A stretch of DNA of 64,000 bases from Xiamenia xianingshaonis (GCF_017945865.1 NZ_CP072829.1:744001-808000); one strand, 5' to 3'. Shown: positions 1 to 9,313, counted from the stretch's first letter. Program-made: numbers and translations. Notes: generated from the sequence alone by a model not told the origin.

Positions 1-1043
1 ATCCCACGGCCGACGACGCGCTGCTGGCGTGGGTGCACGAGGCGTTTCAAAGCGAGCTGGAGACGGTGCGCGTGCGCGAAGTCGTGCTGGACGGGACCGC
101 GCCCGACCTGCGCGCCGAAGACGACATGGCGTGCGTCGTCGCGGGGGATCTGCGCGACGCGTTCGCAGCGGCGAGCGCGTGTCGCGACTGCGGTGTTCCC
201 GCTATGGTGGCGACGCTCGACGCGGCCGCGGCCGAAGACCGGGCGCGTGTTTTGGACCGCCCGATCCCGCAAGCCGACGTGTGCGCCCCGCGCCCGGGGG
301 TCGAAACCGACGAAGAGCGCCGCGCGTCGCTGCTGCTGCGCATGGGCCAGTGGGTCATCGCCGCCTGCCACAGCGTGCGGCTGCCGTTCGCGCTGGCGTT
401 TCCGTTCGTGAGGCGCCCGCTTGCCAACGACGCCGTTTTGTCCACGTCGCTGCAAAACGCCGGGGTGGGGCTGGTGTTCCTCATTCCAGGGGCCGACCTG
501 CCCGTCATGACGCTCAACCAGGCGAAGATGCTGCTGATGATCGCGGCGGCCTACGGCGAAGAGCTGGGGCCGGCCCGCGTGAAGGAGCTGGCGGCCGTGG
601 TGGCCGGCGGGTTTGCCTGCCGGGCGGTCGCGCGCCAGCTTGCGAGCGCGGTTCCGGCGCTCGGGTGGGCCGTGAAGGCCGCCGTGGGCTACGGCGGCAC
701 GGCAGCCATGGGATGGGCGGCCGTGGAGTACTACGAAGGCGGCGCGGCCTTTGCGAAGGCGGCCGACGCCGTGGCGCACGCCCGCTCCCAGGTGGCCGCC
801 GAGACCGCCCGCCCCGGCTCGACGCTCAACCGCGCAGCCGACGCCGTGCAGCGCCGCGCGGCGCAGGCGGCGGTGACGCCGGCCGTGACGGTGATGAAGG
901 CCGCTTTCGGCGACAAGGTAAAAGACGTGGCGGCAAGCGTTTCCGGCATGGCCGGGGGCGTGAGCAGCGTTGCCGACGGGGTGGGCAAGACCGCCTGCAC
1001 GGTGAGCGCGGCCGCTGATTGCGTGAAAAGGCATCTCTCGTGA
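1..1043 (+). CDS. DUF697 (YcjF-like) membrane protein, 5' end outside window
   Basis: The reading frame is open to the first base of the window (codons from base 3), so the start lies upstream; a GTG at base 33 is only an internal candidate. The C-terminal half has the DUF697 pattern: two hydrophobic helices around the stretch NAGVGLVFLIPGADLPV, then a conserved LNQAKMLLMIAAAYGEEL segment. DUF697 proteins are inner-membrane proteins often linked to Era/YcjX-type GTPases; the exact role is unknown. The last about 100 residues are Ala/Val-rich and probably amphipathic. The stop overlaps the GTG start of the next gene (gtga), which suggests translational coupling. The family call is by eye; the GTPase partner, if any, would lie upstream of the window. 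Confidence 0.7.
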   Translation, partial: PTADDALLAWVHEAFQSELETVRVREVVLDGTAPDLRAEDDMACVVAGDLRDAFAAASACRDCGVPAMVATLDAAAAEDRARVLDRPIPQADVCAPRPGVETDEERRASLLLRMGQWVIAACHSVRLPFALAFPFVRRPLANDAVLSTSLQNAGVGLVFLIPGADLPVMTLNQAKMLLMIAAAYGEELGPARVKELAAVVAGGFACRAVARQLASAVPALGWAVKAAVGYGGTAAMGWAAVEYYEGGAAFAKAADAVAHARSQVAAETARPGSTLNRAADAVQRRAAQAAVTPAVTVMKAAFGDKVKDVAASVSGMAGGVSSVADGVGKTACTVSAAADCVKRHLS

Positions 1044-2944
1044 CGAATCTTTGGTCTCGGGTCGCTCCGCTGCTTGCGGACGCGGAGCGGCCTGCCCGCT
1101 ACCTCAACCACGAATTCGGGTGCGTCTACAAAGAGGACGCCCCGTTTCGCTTCTGCATGGTCTACCCGGACACCTACGAGCTCGGTCAGGCGAACCAGGC
1201 CGTGCGCATCTTGGTCAACCGGGTGAACGCCGAGCACGGCATGGGCGCCGAGCGGGCGTTTCTGCCGGCGCCCGCCTTCTGCGACACGCTGCGCGAAGAG
1301 GGCGTCCCGCTGTTTTCGCTCGAAGGCTGCCGCCCGCTTGCCGAGTTCGACGTGATTGGCGTGACGCTGCCCCATGAGTTAGCTGCAACTAACATTCTAG
1401 AAGCCCTCGATCTGGCCGGCGTTCCGCTGCGGGCCGACGCGCGGCGCGACGGCGACCCGATCGTGGTGGCCGGCGGCCCGTGCGCGTTCAACCCCGAGCC
1501 CTACGCGCCGTTTTTCGACGCGTTCAACATCGGCGAGGGCGAAGAGATGCTGGTGGAGGGCTTGCGGCTCGTGCGCGACCGGCAGGATGCAGGCGCGTCC
1601 CGGCGCGAGATCGTGCGGGCGCTTGCGGACGTGGGCGGCTGGTACGTGCCGTCGCTGTACCGGTGGCGCGGCGAAGACGAGGCGCAGGCGGCCGGCTCGT
1701 GGATCGAGCCGCTTTGCGCGGGCGTGCCGGACGTCATCGAGAAGCGCATCTTCGAGGGCTTTGCGCAAAGTTCTGGCTGGGAGCCGAACGTCGTGCCGTT
1801 CGCCGAGGTGGTGCACGACCGCCTGAACGTCGAGATCCTGCGCGGGTGCGCCCGCGGCTGCCGGTTTTGCCAGGCGGGCATGATGTATCGGCCCGTGCGC
1901 GAGCGCAGCGCCGACAACATCGTGGACTCGGTTGTGACGGGGCTGGCCGAAACGGGGTATGACGAGGTGAGCCTCACGTCGCTGTCGTCGACCGACCACT
2001 CGCAGATTGCCGAGATCCTGACGCGCATCAACGCGGCCTGCGAAGGCCGGGGCGTGCGCGTGTCGGTGCCTTCGCAGCGGCTCGATTCGTTCGGCGTGGA
2101 AATGGCCGAGCTGGTGGCCGGGCAGAAAAAGGGAGGCCTCACGTTTGCGCCGGAGGCCGGCACGCAGCGGCTGCGCGACGTCATCAACAAGAACGTCACC
2201 GAAGAAGACCTGTTCGCGGCCGTGGACGCCGCGTTTGCCGCCGGTTGGCGCCGCTGCAAGCTCTACTTCATGATCGGGCTGCCGACCGAGACCGACGAAG
2301 ACGTGAAGGGCATCGCGAGCCTGGCCCAGCGAGCCTACGACCGGGCGAAGGCCGCAGTGCCGCCCGAGCAGCGCGGCAGCGTGCGCCTGTCGGTGAGCGT
2401 CGCGGTGTTCGTGCCGAAGGCCCAGACGCCGTTCCAGTGGGACGGGCAGATAACGCCCGAGGAAACGCTGCGGCGCATCCAGCTTCTGCGCAACTCGGTG
2501 AAGTACAAGGCGGTGGACGTGAACTGGCACGATCCGAAGACGAGCTTCGTCGAGGCCGTCATGAGCCGCGGCGGGCGCGAGGTGGCGGCCGTCGTGGAAG
2601 AGGCGTGGCGGCGCGGGGCGCGCTTCGACGCCTGGACGGAATGCTTCGACGAGGACGCGTGGCGGGGCGCCGCCGAGGCGTGCGGCGTCGATCCGGAGGC
2701 GGTCGCGCAGACGACGTATCCGACCGACTACGTCATGCCGTGGAGCCATGTGTCCACGGGCGTGTCCGTGCGCTTTCTGGCCCTCGAGCGAAAGCGCGCC
2801 GCCGAGGGGCGCACGACCGAGGACTGCACGTTTGGGCGCTGCAGCGCCTGCGGGGCGTGTCCGGCGCTCGACGCGGACAACGAGCTGGCGCAGCCGCGCA
2901 CGTCTGGCGGCTCGAACGCACGGAAGGAGGCCGCAGATGAGTGA
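1040..2944 (+). CDS. B12-binding-like radical SAM protein (TIGR03960 family)
   Basis: 634 residues from the GTG at 1040, chosen because it overlaps the preceding stop; an upstream TTG at 1019 would add seven residues. The N-terminal third resembles the cobalamin-binding-like domain of this family. The radical SAM cluster is C270-x3-C274-x2-C277, within LRGCARGCRFCQAGMMYRP. The C-terminus has more cysteines (CTFGRCSACGACP), which may hold a second Fe-S site. Family members occur beside or fused to a DUF2344 protein, exactly the arrangement here, and often near ribosome or RNase genes. The reaction is not established; a role in RNA or ribosome modification is inference. The next gene starts inside the last codons. 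Confidence 0.9.
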   Translation: MTNLWSRVAPLLADAERPARYLNHEFGCVYKEDAPFRFCMVYPDTYELGQANQAVRILVNRVNAEHGMGAERAFLPAPAFCDTLREEGVPLFSLEGCRPLAEFDVIGVTLPHELAATNILEALDLAGVPLRADARRDGDPIVVAGGPCAFNPEPYAPFFDAFNIGEGEEMLVEGLRLVRDRQDAGASRREIVRALADVGGWYVPSLYRWRGEDEAQAAGSWIEPLCAGVPDVIEKRIFEGFAQSSGWEPNVVPFAEVVHDRLNVEILRGCARGCRFCQAGMMYRPVRERSADNIVDSVVTGLAETGYDEVSLTSLSSTDHSQIAEILTRINAACEGRGVRVSVPSQRLDSFGVEMAELVAGQKKGGLTFAPEAGTQRLRDVINKNVTEEDLFAAVDAAFAAGWRRCKLYFMIGLPTETDEDVKGIASLAQRAYDRAKAAVPPEQRGSVRLSVSVAVFVPKAQTPFQWDGQITPEETLRRIQLLRNSVKYKAVDVNWHDPKTSFVEAVMSRGGREVAAVVEEAWRRGARFDAWTECFDEDAWRGAAEACGVDPEAVAQTTYPTDYVMPWSHVSTGVSVRFLALERKRAAEGRTTEDCTFGRCSACGACPALDADNELAQPRTSGGSNARKEAADE

Positions 2945-3572
2945 TCCGCGCTTGTTCCGGCTGCGCGTCACGTTCGGCAAGCAGGGGCGGCTGGCGCTGC
3001 TGTCGCATTTGGAGGTCGCTCGTGCCCTTGAGCGGGCGGTGCGCCGCTCCGGCCTGCCCTTCGCGGTGAGCCAGGGGTTTTCGCCCCACATGAGGATAGC
3101 CTTCGGGGCGGCCCTGCCGGTGGGAGTGGGCGGCACCTCTGAGATCTTCGACCTGCTGCTGACCGACTACGTCGCGCCGGCCCGCGCGCTTTGCGCGCTG
3201 CAGGCGACGAGCGCGCCCGATCTCATGCCGACCGCGTGCCGCTATGTGGAGCCCCAGGCGCCTGCTGCGTCGGTCGCGTTTCCGGTCGGCACCTACGTCG
3301 CGCAGCTGACCGACGAGGTGCGAGAGCTGGCAGTGCCCACAGAAGTGCGCGTCGTGCGCAAGAAAAAGGAAAAGACCCTGGTCGTGGGCGAGTTTTTGCG
3401 CCAGGAGGTCGAGGCGGCGGGCAACGAGGTACGCTTCGTCCTGGAATCGAAGCCCTCAGGATCGCTGCGCCCCGACGTGCTTGTGCGCGAAATCTGCGCC
3501 GCCAGCGCGTCGGAGAGCGGTGAGGCGCTCCGCGTGCTGTCGATGACCCGCACGGCGCAGGACCCGGCGTAA
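2937..3572 (+). CDS. DUF2344 / TIGR03936 family radical SAM-associated protein
   Basis: 211 residues from the ATG at 2937, preceded by a strong Shine-Dalgarno (ggaagg) and overlapping the upstream gene by 8 bases. A longer frame starting at 2748 is unlikely, because its extra N-terminus is a shadow of the radical SAM gene. Family features are visible: FRLRVTFGKQGRLALLSHLE near the start, then RSGLPFAVSQGFSPHMRIAFG. This family nearly always sits next to, or fused to, the TIGR03960 radical SAM protein and is thought to work with it, possibly as substrate-binding partner. The substrate is unknown. The convergent gene engB ends 32 bases downstream. Confidence 0.88.
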   Translation: MSDPRLFRLRVTFGKQGRLALLSHLEVARALERAVRRSGLPFAVSQGFSPHMRIAFGAALPVGVGGTSEIFDLLLTDYVAPARALCALQATSAPDLMPTACRYVEPQAPAASVAFPVGTYVAQLTDEVRELAVPTEVRVVRKKKEKTLVVGEFLRQEVEAAGNEVRFVLESKPSGSLRPDVLVREICAASASESGEALRVLSMTRTAQDPA

Positions 3573-3604
3573 AGCGGTCTGGGGCCCTTGCGCGCCGCGT
3601 TTCC

Positions 3605-4192
3605 CTATGCGTTTCGCACTTCGGCCGATACCAGCTTGCGCAGCTCGTCGATGCCGATGCCCTTTTCCGACGACGTGACGACGATCGGCACGTCGGGGCC
3701 TAAGTCGAGCTGGCGGGTGATGGCGGCCTTTTGCTGGCGCTGCTTGTTGGGGGTCAGCTTGTCGGCCTTGGTCAGCACCACCGCGAACGGCAGCTCGGCG
3801 TCCTGCAGAAATGCGATCATGTTCTCGTCGAGCGGCTGGGCGGGGTGGCGGATGTCGATGAGCGACAGCACGAGCAGAAAGTCGCGGTCTTGGTTGAAGT
3901 AGCCCTCGATAAGCTCGCTCCAGCGCCCCTTTTCCGACTTCGACACCTTTGCGTAGCCGTAGCCCGGAAGGTCCACGAAACGGACGTCGCCGGCCTCGAA
4001 GAAGTTGATGGTCGACGTCTTGCCCGGCGTGCCCGACACCTTCGCGAGCGCCTTGCGGTTGAACAGCCTGTTGATGAGCGACGACTTGCCGACGTTCGAC
4101 CGGCCTGCGAACGAGATCTCGGGCATGGTCGAAGGAGGCAGCTGGGAAGACGTGCCGAAGGAGCGCTCGTAGCGCACGTTGTTGAAGTTCAT
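3605..4192 (-). CDS. engB: Ribosome biogenesis GTPase EngB (YsxC/YihA)
   Basis: 195 residues on the minus strand, the usual length. The G motifs are all present: G1 GRSNVGKSS, G2 in PGKTSTINFF, G3 DLPGYG, G4 TKAD and a G5-like VTSSEKG. The protein is an essential GTPase for maturation of the large ribosomal subunit and acts in the cytoplasm. The ATG at 4192 follows aggagc with good spacing, and a TAGAAT box lies about 30 bases upstream on the same strand. It is divergent from rpsB and convergent with the radical SAM pair. Confidence 0.96.
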   Translation of the reverse strand: MNFNNVRYERSFGTSSQLPPSTMPEISFAGRSNVGKSSLINRLFNRKALAKVSGTPGKTSTINFFEAGDVRFVDLPGYGYAKVSKSEKGRWSELIEGYFNQDRDFLLVLSLIDIRHPAQPLDENMIAFLQDAELPFAVVLTKADKLTPNKQRQQKAAITRQLDLGPDVPIVVTSSEKGIGIDELRKLVSAEVRNA

Positions 4193-4223
4193 GGTTGCTC
4201 CTGGTCAGGGGATGGGAGCACCT

Positions 4224-4229
4224 ATTCTA
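4224..4229 (-). promoter_or_regulatory. Candidate -10 box of engB (TAGAAT)
   Basis: Read on the minus strand, TAGAAT lies about 30 bases upstream of the engB start. The same hexamer, often as gctagaat, recurs before nfu, the HAD phosphatase gene, pheA and tyrA in this window. This suggests it is a common housekeeping -10 in this genome. No convincing -35 was found. Confidence 0.35.
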
Positions 4230-4433
4230 GCATGGCGGGCCGGGCTCGCTGTGGCGATTGTGTGTGCGTCGTGAAAACGTCAGCTTCGCCGCCGCGCCTG
4301 CAGACGTTGGTGATACACTTCAACGGTTTCTATATCACACATGCTCGGGCGACCTTGGTTCGCGAGTGGCCACCGGAAAAGGCTGCGAACGCAAGGAATG
4401 ACCCTGGGCAGAGGACTAACGAATGGAGAAAGC

Positions 4434-5243
4434 ATGGCGAAAGTCAGCATCCGCACGCTGCTCGACGCGGGCAGCCACTTCGGTCATCAGACCCGTCGCT
4501 GGAACCCCAAGATGAAGCCGTACATCTTCGGCAGCCGCGGCGACATCTACATCATCGACCTCAAGCAGACGCTCATCGGCCTTGACCAGTCGTACTCGTT
4601 CGTCTCCACGCTTGCCCGCAACGGCGGCACCGTGCTGTTCGTCGGCACGAAGAAGCAGGCCCAGGAAGCCGTGGCCGACGCTGCGAACCGCTGCGGCATG
4701 CCGTACGTGAACTCCCGCTGGCTTGGCGGCATGCTCACGAACTTCGTCACCATCCGCTCGCGCGTGACCCGCATGGAAGAGCTCGAGGCCATGGAAGCCG
4801 ACGGCCGCATGGCGCTGCTGCCGAAGAAGGAGCAGATCCTGCTTCGGAAGGAGCTTTCCAAGCTGCAGACCAACCTCAACGGCATCCGCAACATGAAGCG
4901 CCTGCCTGACGCCGTGTTCGTCATCGACACGAACCGCGAAGAGACCGCCATCCGCGAGGCTCGCCGTCTGAACATCCCGATCGTGGGCACGCTTGACACC
5001 AACTGCAACCCCGACGACGTCGACTACGGCATTCCGGCCAACGACGACGCCATCCGTTCGGTCCGCTTGCTCGCCGACTTCATCGCCGACGCGGTCGTGG
5101 CTGGCGTGGGCGCTCCGGTGTCCGTCGACGAGATGATGGCCGCCGAGGGCGAAGCGGTCGCGGCCGAGGCTGAAGAAGCCGCTGTCGAGGCTGTCGCCGA
5201 AGCCGCCGATGCGGCTGAAGGTGCTGCTGAAGCTACTGAATAA
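4434..5243 (+). CDS. rpsB: 30S ribosomal protein S2
   Basis: 269 residues from the ATG at 4434, preceded by ggagaaagc; the frame also runs open upstream to 4341, but the S2 N-terminus (MAKVSIRTLLDAGSHFGHQ) fixes the start. S2 binds the 30S subunit and helps load S1 where that protein exists. Core motifs are visible: FGHQTRRWNPKM, VGTKKQAQ, RWLGGMLTNF, IVGTLDTNCNPD. Residues after about 233 form a low-complexity tail of Ala and Glu, a feature shared with rpmE in this window. The gene is followed after 68 bases by tsf, the classical pair. Confidence 0.98.
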   Translation: MAKVSIRTLLDAGSHFGHQTRRWNPKMKPYIFGSRGDIYIIDLKQTLIGLDQSYSFVSTLARNGGTVLFVGTKKQAQEAVADAANRCGMPYVNSRWLGGMLTNFVTIRSRVTRMEELEAMEADGRMALLPKKEQILLRKELSKLQTNLNGIRNMKRLPDAVFVIDTNREETAIREARRLNIPIVGTLDTNCNPDDVDYGIPANDDAIRSVRLLADFIADAVVAGVGAPVSVDEMMAAEGEAVAAEAEEAAVEAVAEAADAAEGAAEATE

Positions 5244-5311
5244 CAACTACGTTCGGAAACCGTATCTATGACCGGCTCGCACGAAGGCGGGCCCTCCCAG
5301 AAAGGATCTCC

Positions 5312-6175
5312 ATGGCTGACATCACCGCTTCTATGGTTAAAGAGCTTCGCGAAATGACCGACGCCGGCATGATGGAGTGCAAAAAGGCGCTCGTCGAGGC
5401 CGAGGGCGACATGGAAAAGGCCGTTGACGTGCTGCGCACCCGCGGTCTGGCCGCTGTCGCCAAGAAGGCCGGTCGCGCCACGAACGAAGGCACCGTCTTC
5501 ACCGTGACCAACGACGCCTGCACCGAAGGCGCCATGGTCGAGCTGAACTGCGAGACCGACTTCGTGGCCATGAACGAGAAGTTCAAGGCCTATGCCAGCA
5601 AGATCGCCACCGCCGCGCTCGACGCCCGCGCCGCCGACGTCGACGCGCTGAAGGCCGCCACGATCGAGGGCGAGACCGTCGAAGCCGTGCTGACCGACGC
5701 CATCCACGTGATGGGCGAAAACACCCAGCTCGCACGCGTTGCCGTTGTCGAGGGCGACGCCGTTTCCACCTACATCCACGGCGGCGGCAAGATCGGCGTG
5801 CTCGTGGTCTTCGGCCTTGAGGGCATCGAGGCCAACGCCGACGCTTTCCAGACCTACGGCCGCGACATCGCCATGCAGGTCGCTGCCGCCAGCCCCGTGG
5901 CCGCCAACCGCGACATGGTCGACGCGGACGTCGTCGCGCACGAAAAGGCCATCTACATGGCGCAGGCCGCCGAGTCCGGCAAGCCTGAGGCCATTCAGGA
6001 AAAGATGGCGACGGGCCGTCTGGAGAAGTTCTTCAAGGAGAACGTGCTCACCGAGCAGCAGTTCGTGAAGAACCCCGATCAGACGGTCGCGCAGTACACC
6101 GAGGAAGTTGCCAAGACCCTCGGCGGCAAGATCGCCATCGTGGACTTCAAGCGCTTCGTTCTGGGCGGCGAATAA
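5312..6175 (+). CDS. tsf: Translation elongation factor Ts
   Basis: 287 residues. EF-Ts recharges EF-Tu with GTP in the cytoplasm. The N-terminal UBA-like domain carries the signature KELREMTDAGMMECKKAL, and the second conserved block is NCETDFVAMN. Length matches the usual 280-300 residues. The start has a good ribosome binding site (aaagga). It sits downstream of rpsB, very likely in one transcript, and a strong intrinsic terminator follows 37 bases after the stop. Confidence 0.98.
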   Translation: MADITASMVKELREMTDAGMMECKKALVEAEGDMEKAVDVLRTRGLAAVAKKAGRATNEGTVFTVTNDACTEGAMVELNCETDFVAMNEKFKAYASKIATAALDARAADVDALKAATIEGETVEAVLTDAIHVMGENTQLARVAVVEGDAVSTYIHGGGKIGVLVVFGLEGIEANADAFQTYGRDIAMQVAAASPVAANRDMVDADVVAHEKAIYMAQAAESGKPEAIQEKMATGRLEKFFKENVLTEQQFVKNPDQTVAQYTEEVAKTLGGKIAIVDFKRFVLGGE

Positions 6176-6211
6176 TCGCCAGCGCGAACCGCGTTGCCTG
6201 ACGCGTTGAAG

Positions 6212-6238
6212 GGGCCGGCCGTTGCGCCGGCCCTTTTT
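6212..6238 (+). terminator. Intrinsic terminator of rpsB-tsf
   Basis: Perfect 8-bp stem gggccggc / gccggccc (6212-6219 and 6226-6233) with a 6-base loop, followed directly by five T residues. It closes the rpsB-tsf unit. Confidence 0.9.
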
Positions 6239-6334
6239 CGTGGGCGGGCGAGAAGAAGGTTTCGGGTGCGCAACGAAGGCATGCTGGGTGTCTGTGAAAC
6301 TTGCGAATACCGCATGAGCCCAACCGGCTCACTT

Positions 6335-6340
6335 TATAAT
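6335..6340 (+). promoter_or_regulatory. Candidate -10 box of murA (TATAAT)
   Basis: A perfect TATAAT about 48 bases upstream of the murA start, in a region less GC-rich than the genes around it. No good -35 hexamer is found at 16-18 bases. Confidence 0.45.
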
Positions 6341-6387
6341 ACGAGGCATTCATCAAGTGTTTTGCAGGTTTTGCAGGGAGGTTTGCC

Positions 6388-7671
6388 ATGGCGGAAGAGA
6401 TGATCGTCGTCGAGGGGAATCGCACGCTTCGCGGCGAAGTGGCCGTGGGCGGCGCGAAGAACTCTGCGCTCAAGCTCATGGCGGCCTCGCTCGTCGGGCA
6501 GGGTCTTGTGCGCTTGCACAACGTTCCGCGCATTTCCGACATCGAGATCATGGCGCAGGTGCTGCGGGGCCTGGGCGCCACGGTCGAGCGCGACGGCCAC
6601 AGCCTGACCATCGACACGAGCGCGGTGGACAACTGCGAAACGCCGTATGAGCTGGTGTCGAAGATGCGTGCGAGCATTTCGGTGCTCGGGCCGCTCATCG
6701 CCCGCTTCGGCCATGCCCGCGTGTCCATGCCGGGCGGCTGCCGGATCGGCGCCCGCAAGATAGACATGCATCTGGTGGGCCTAGAAGCGCTCGGCGTGGA
6801 ATTCGACATCGACCACGGCTTTCTGAACGCCGCGACGCCGCACGGGCTGCGCGGCACCGACATAGCGCTCGACTTCCCCAGCGTCGGCGCGACCGAAAAC
6901 CTCATGATGGCGGCCATCGTCGCCAAGGGGTCGACGTTCATCGAGAACGCGGCCCGCGAGCCGGAGATCGTCGATCTGGCGAACATGCTCAACGAAATGG
7001 GCTGTTGCGTGAAAGGCGCCGGATCGTCGGTCATCGAGATCGAAGGCGTCGAGCTGGCCAGCCTGCATCCCTGCGAGCACACGACCGTCGGCGACCGCAT
7101 CGAGGCCGGCACGTTTCTGACCGGCGGGGCGCTCACGGGTGGCCCGGTGACGGTGCGCGGCGTCGACCCGAGCTTTCTGCGCATGGCGCTCATGAAGTTC
7201 GAGGCGATGGGCTGCGACGTCGAGAGGGGCCCGGACAGCGTCACCGTTTCGCGCACGCGCCCGCTTGCGGCCATCGACCTGCAGACGCTGCCGCACCCTG
7301 GCTTCCCGACCGATCTGCAGGCCCAGTTCATGCTGTTGGGAACGTGCGCTTCGGGCGTGTCGGTCATCACGGAAAACGTGTTCGAGAACCGGTTCATGTT
7401 CGCGGCCGAGCTCATGCGCATGGGCGCCGACATCACGATCGAAGACCACCACGCCATCGTGCGCGGCGTCGAGCGGCTGCAAGGGGCCGACGTGTCGTCG
7501 ACCGACCTGCGCGCCGGCGCGACGCTCGTGCTGGCGGGACTCATCGCGGAAGGCCAGACGCGCGTGCACTGCATCAACCACATCGACCGGGGCTACGAGG
7601 ACTACGCAGGCAAGCTGCAGTCGCTCGGGGCGGCCGTGAAGCGCGTGCCGGTCGCGGCCGGCCAGGAATAA
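6388..7671 (+). CDS. murA: UDP-N-acetylglucosamine 1-carboxyvinyltransferase MurA
   Basis: 427 residues. The enzyme transfers enolpyruvate from PEP to UDP-GlcNAc, the first committed step of peptidoglycan synthesis. It shows the EPSP-synthase-like fold repeats: the N-terminal GGAKNSALKLMAA, the catalytic loop MPGGCRIGARKIDMH with the cysteine that fosfomycin attacks, and the late motif FPTDLQAQFM. The retained Cys predicts the fosfomycin-sensitive type by family knowledge. The ATG at 6388 follows gggagg with normal spacing. The next gene, of the LCP wall-ligase family, begins 10 bases after the stop, so the two are probably co-transcribed. Confidence 0.97.
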   Translation: MAEEMIVVEGNRTLRGEVAVGGAKNSALKLMAASLVGQGLVRLHNVPRISDIEIMAQVLRGLGATVERDGHSLTIDTSAVDNCETPYELVSKMRASISVLGPLIARFGHARVSMPGGCRIGARKIDMHLVGLEALGVEFDIDHGFLNAATPHGLRGTDIALDFPSVGATENLMMAAIVAKGSTFIENAAREPEIVDLANMLNEMGCCVKGAGSSVIEIEGVELASLHPCEHTTVGDRIEAGTFLTGGALTGGPVTVRGVDPSFLRMALMKFEAMGCDVERGPDSVTVSRTRPLAAIDLQTLPHPGFPTDLQAQFMLLGTCASGVSVITENVFENRFMFAAELMRMGADITIEDHHAIVRGVERLQGADVSSTDLRAGATLVLAGLIAEGQTRVHCINHIDRGYEDYAGKLQSLGAAVKRVPVAAGQE

Positions 7672-7681
7672 AGGCGCGTCT

Positions 7682-9169
7682 ATGCCGAGCAGACGGAAAG
7701 GCTTTTCGGCGTCGCAGTCGAAGCACACCTCGCGCAGGATCAGATCGGCGATGCTCGGCACGCACGCCGGCGGCTCCGTGCATGCGTCGGGCCGCATGAA
7801 CGCCGACCGCGTGGGGTTTTCAAACGCGCGTCGACAGAAGCGGGCCACGCGCGGCTATGTGACCAACGTCATGCCCTACGGCAGCGACTACGCCACGCGC
7901 GGCTCGCGGGTGAGCGAGCGGAAATTCGCGAAGGAAGTGCATCGCCAGGGCATGAAGCGGCGCCTGCTGCTCGTCGTCGGCTGCATCGTCGCAGCGGTGG
8001 TCGTGGCGGTTGCCGTGGGCATGACCACGTGGTACGGCTCGCTCGAGGCGAGCATCGCGCTCGGCGATTCCGACGCGCCGTCGGCTTTGACGGCGGCGGA
8101 AGAAGGGGCGCCGTTCTACACGCTGGTGGCTGCAAGTCTTGACGACGCCAACCCCGACGCTCCCAATGCGACCGTCGACGCGCTGGCGCTCGTGCGCATC
8201 GACGAAGAGCGCAAGCAGGCGACCATTCTGAACGTGCCGCCCAACATCCAGACGACGCTGTCCGACGGCAACGCCTACACGCTGTCCAGCGCCCAGGCGG
8301 AAAAAGGCGACGCGGCGCTCATCCGCTCGGTGTCGGCGCTCATCGACGTGCCGGTGTCCCACTACGTGAAGGCCGATGCGAACGGCATCGTCGAGCTGGT
8401 GGAGGCGCTTGGCGGCCTTGAGGTGAACGTGCGCGAAGAGGTCGACGACCCGGCGGCGGGCGGCACCTACATCCCGGCAGGCACGCAGACGCTCGACGGG
8501 CAGGGCGTGCTCACGCTTTTGCGGGCGACGAACTTCACGGAAGGCATCGACCAGCAGGCGCAGAACAGGCGGGACGTGCTGCAGGCGCTGTCGCTTCGCC
8601 TGGTGGGCGGCGGGCAGGGAGAGCTGTTCGGCATCGTGGACCGAACGGACCATCCGTTCGGGACGGACGTGGGCATCAACGACGCGGGCTCGATGGCCGA
8701 CGCCATGGCGGCAACCGACCCGGCAAGCGTGTTCGGGACGTTGGTTCCCGGCTACGAGTACGAGCGCGACGGCGTGAAGTACTACAGCGTCACCAGCGAC
8801 GCGCTGGCGGCGGTGATGGAGGCGGTCGAGGCGGGGGAGGACCCCAGCGCCCTGGAAGACGAATCGACGGTGCCGCCCGACAGCTTCACGCTCACCGTCC
8901 GCAACGGCGCGGCCATCACGGGTGCGGCGGCTGCGATGGAAAAGACGCTTTCAGGCCTTGGCTTCGACGTGGTGGACGTGGGCAACACCGACACCGACGC
9001 CTATAACGAAACGCTCGTCATCTACAAAGACGACAAGTTCGCGCCGGCTGCCCAGACCGTCGTCGAAACGTTGGGGATGGGGCGCGGCGTGCTGGACCAG
9101 CAGGGCTTCTACACGTTCGATTCCGACGTGCTCTTGGTCATAGGGAAGGACTGGAAGCCTGTCGAATAA
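7682..9169 (+). CDS. LytR-CpsA-Psr (LCP) family protein with LytR_C domain
   Basis: 495 residues. LCP proteins ligate glycopolymers to peptidoglycan on the outer face of the membrane. A basic cytoplasmic N-terminus of about 93 residues precedes one membrane helix (about 95-114). The LCP domain follows, with VDALALVRIDEERKQATILNVPPNIQ, a VPVSHYVKADANGIVELVEALGG block and an arginine in the QNRRDVLQAL segment. The last 90 residues form a LytR_C domain (FTLTVRNGAAITGAA...). The start is weak (aaaggcg); an internal ATG at 7871 would remove much of the long N-terminus and cannot be excluded. It directly follows murA, which supports a wall role. Confidence 0.88.
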   Translation: MPSRRKGFSASQSKHTSRRIRSAMLGTHAGGSVHASGRMNADRVGFSNARRQKRATRGYVTNVMPYGSDYATRGSRVSERKFAKEVHRQGMKRRLLLVVGCIVAAVVVAVAVGMTTWYGSLEASIALGDSDAPSALTAAEEGAPFYTLVAASLDDANPDAPNATVDALALVRIDEERKQATILNVPPNIQTTLSDGNAYTLSSAQAEKGDAALIRSVSALIDVPVSHYVKADANGIVELVEALGGLEVNVREEVDDPAAGGTYIPAGTQTLDGQGVLTLLRATNFTEGIDQQAQNRRDVLQALSLRLVGGGQGELFGIVDRTDHPFGTDVGINDAGSMADAMAATDPASVFGTLVPGYEYERDGVKYYSVTSDALAAVMEAVEAGEDPSALEDESTVPPDSFTLTVRNGAAITGAAAAMEKTLSGLGFDVVDVGNTDTDAYNETLVIYKDDKFAPAAQTVVETLGMGRGVLDQQGFYTFDSDVLLVIGKDWKPVE

Positions 9170-9250
9170 GGCCGGGAAGCCGCATTGCGCCGCCGCCGGC
9201 GGTCTTCGCGGCAACCTGTGTGCTTTCTCATACGGGTCGCGCCCCTGTGG

Positions 9251-9256
9251 TAGAAT
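9251..9256 (+). promoter_or_regulatory. Candidate -10 box of nfu (TAGAAT)
   Basis: TAGAAT lies 58 bases before the nfu start, within tggtagaatgtcgg. It matches the box found before several other genes of the window. No clear -35 is seen. Confidence 0.35.
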
Positions 9257-9313
9257 GTCGGCCATATATTTGTGCGCCTGCACTGCAGGTGCGTGCGACG
9301 TTAGGAGTTTCTC

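Noticed and set aside
29-1018. Alternative plus frame of 329 codons at the window start
   Set aside because: Arg/Gly-rich mirror of the DUF697 frame, no hydrophobic pattern; the chosen frame has membrane helices and couples to the next gene.
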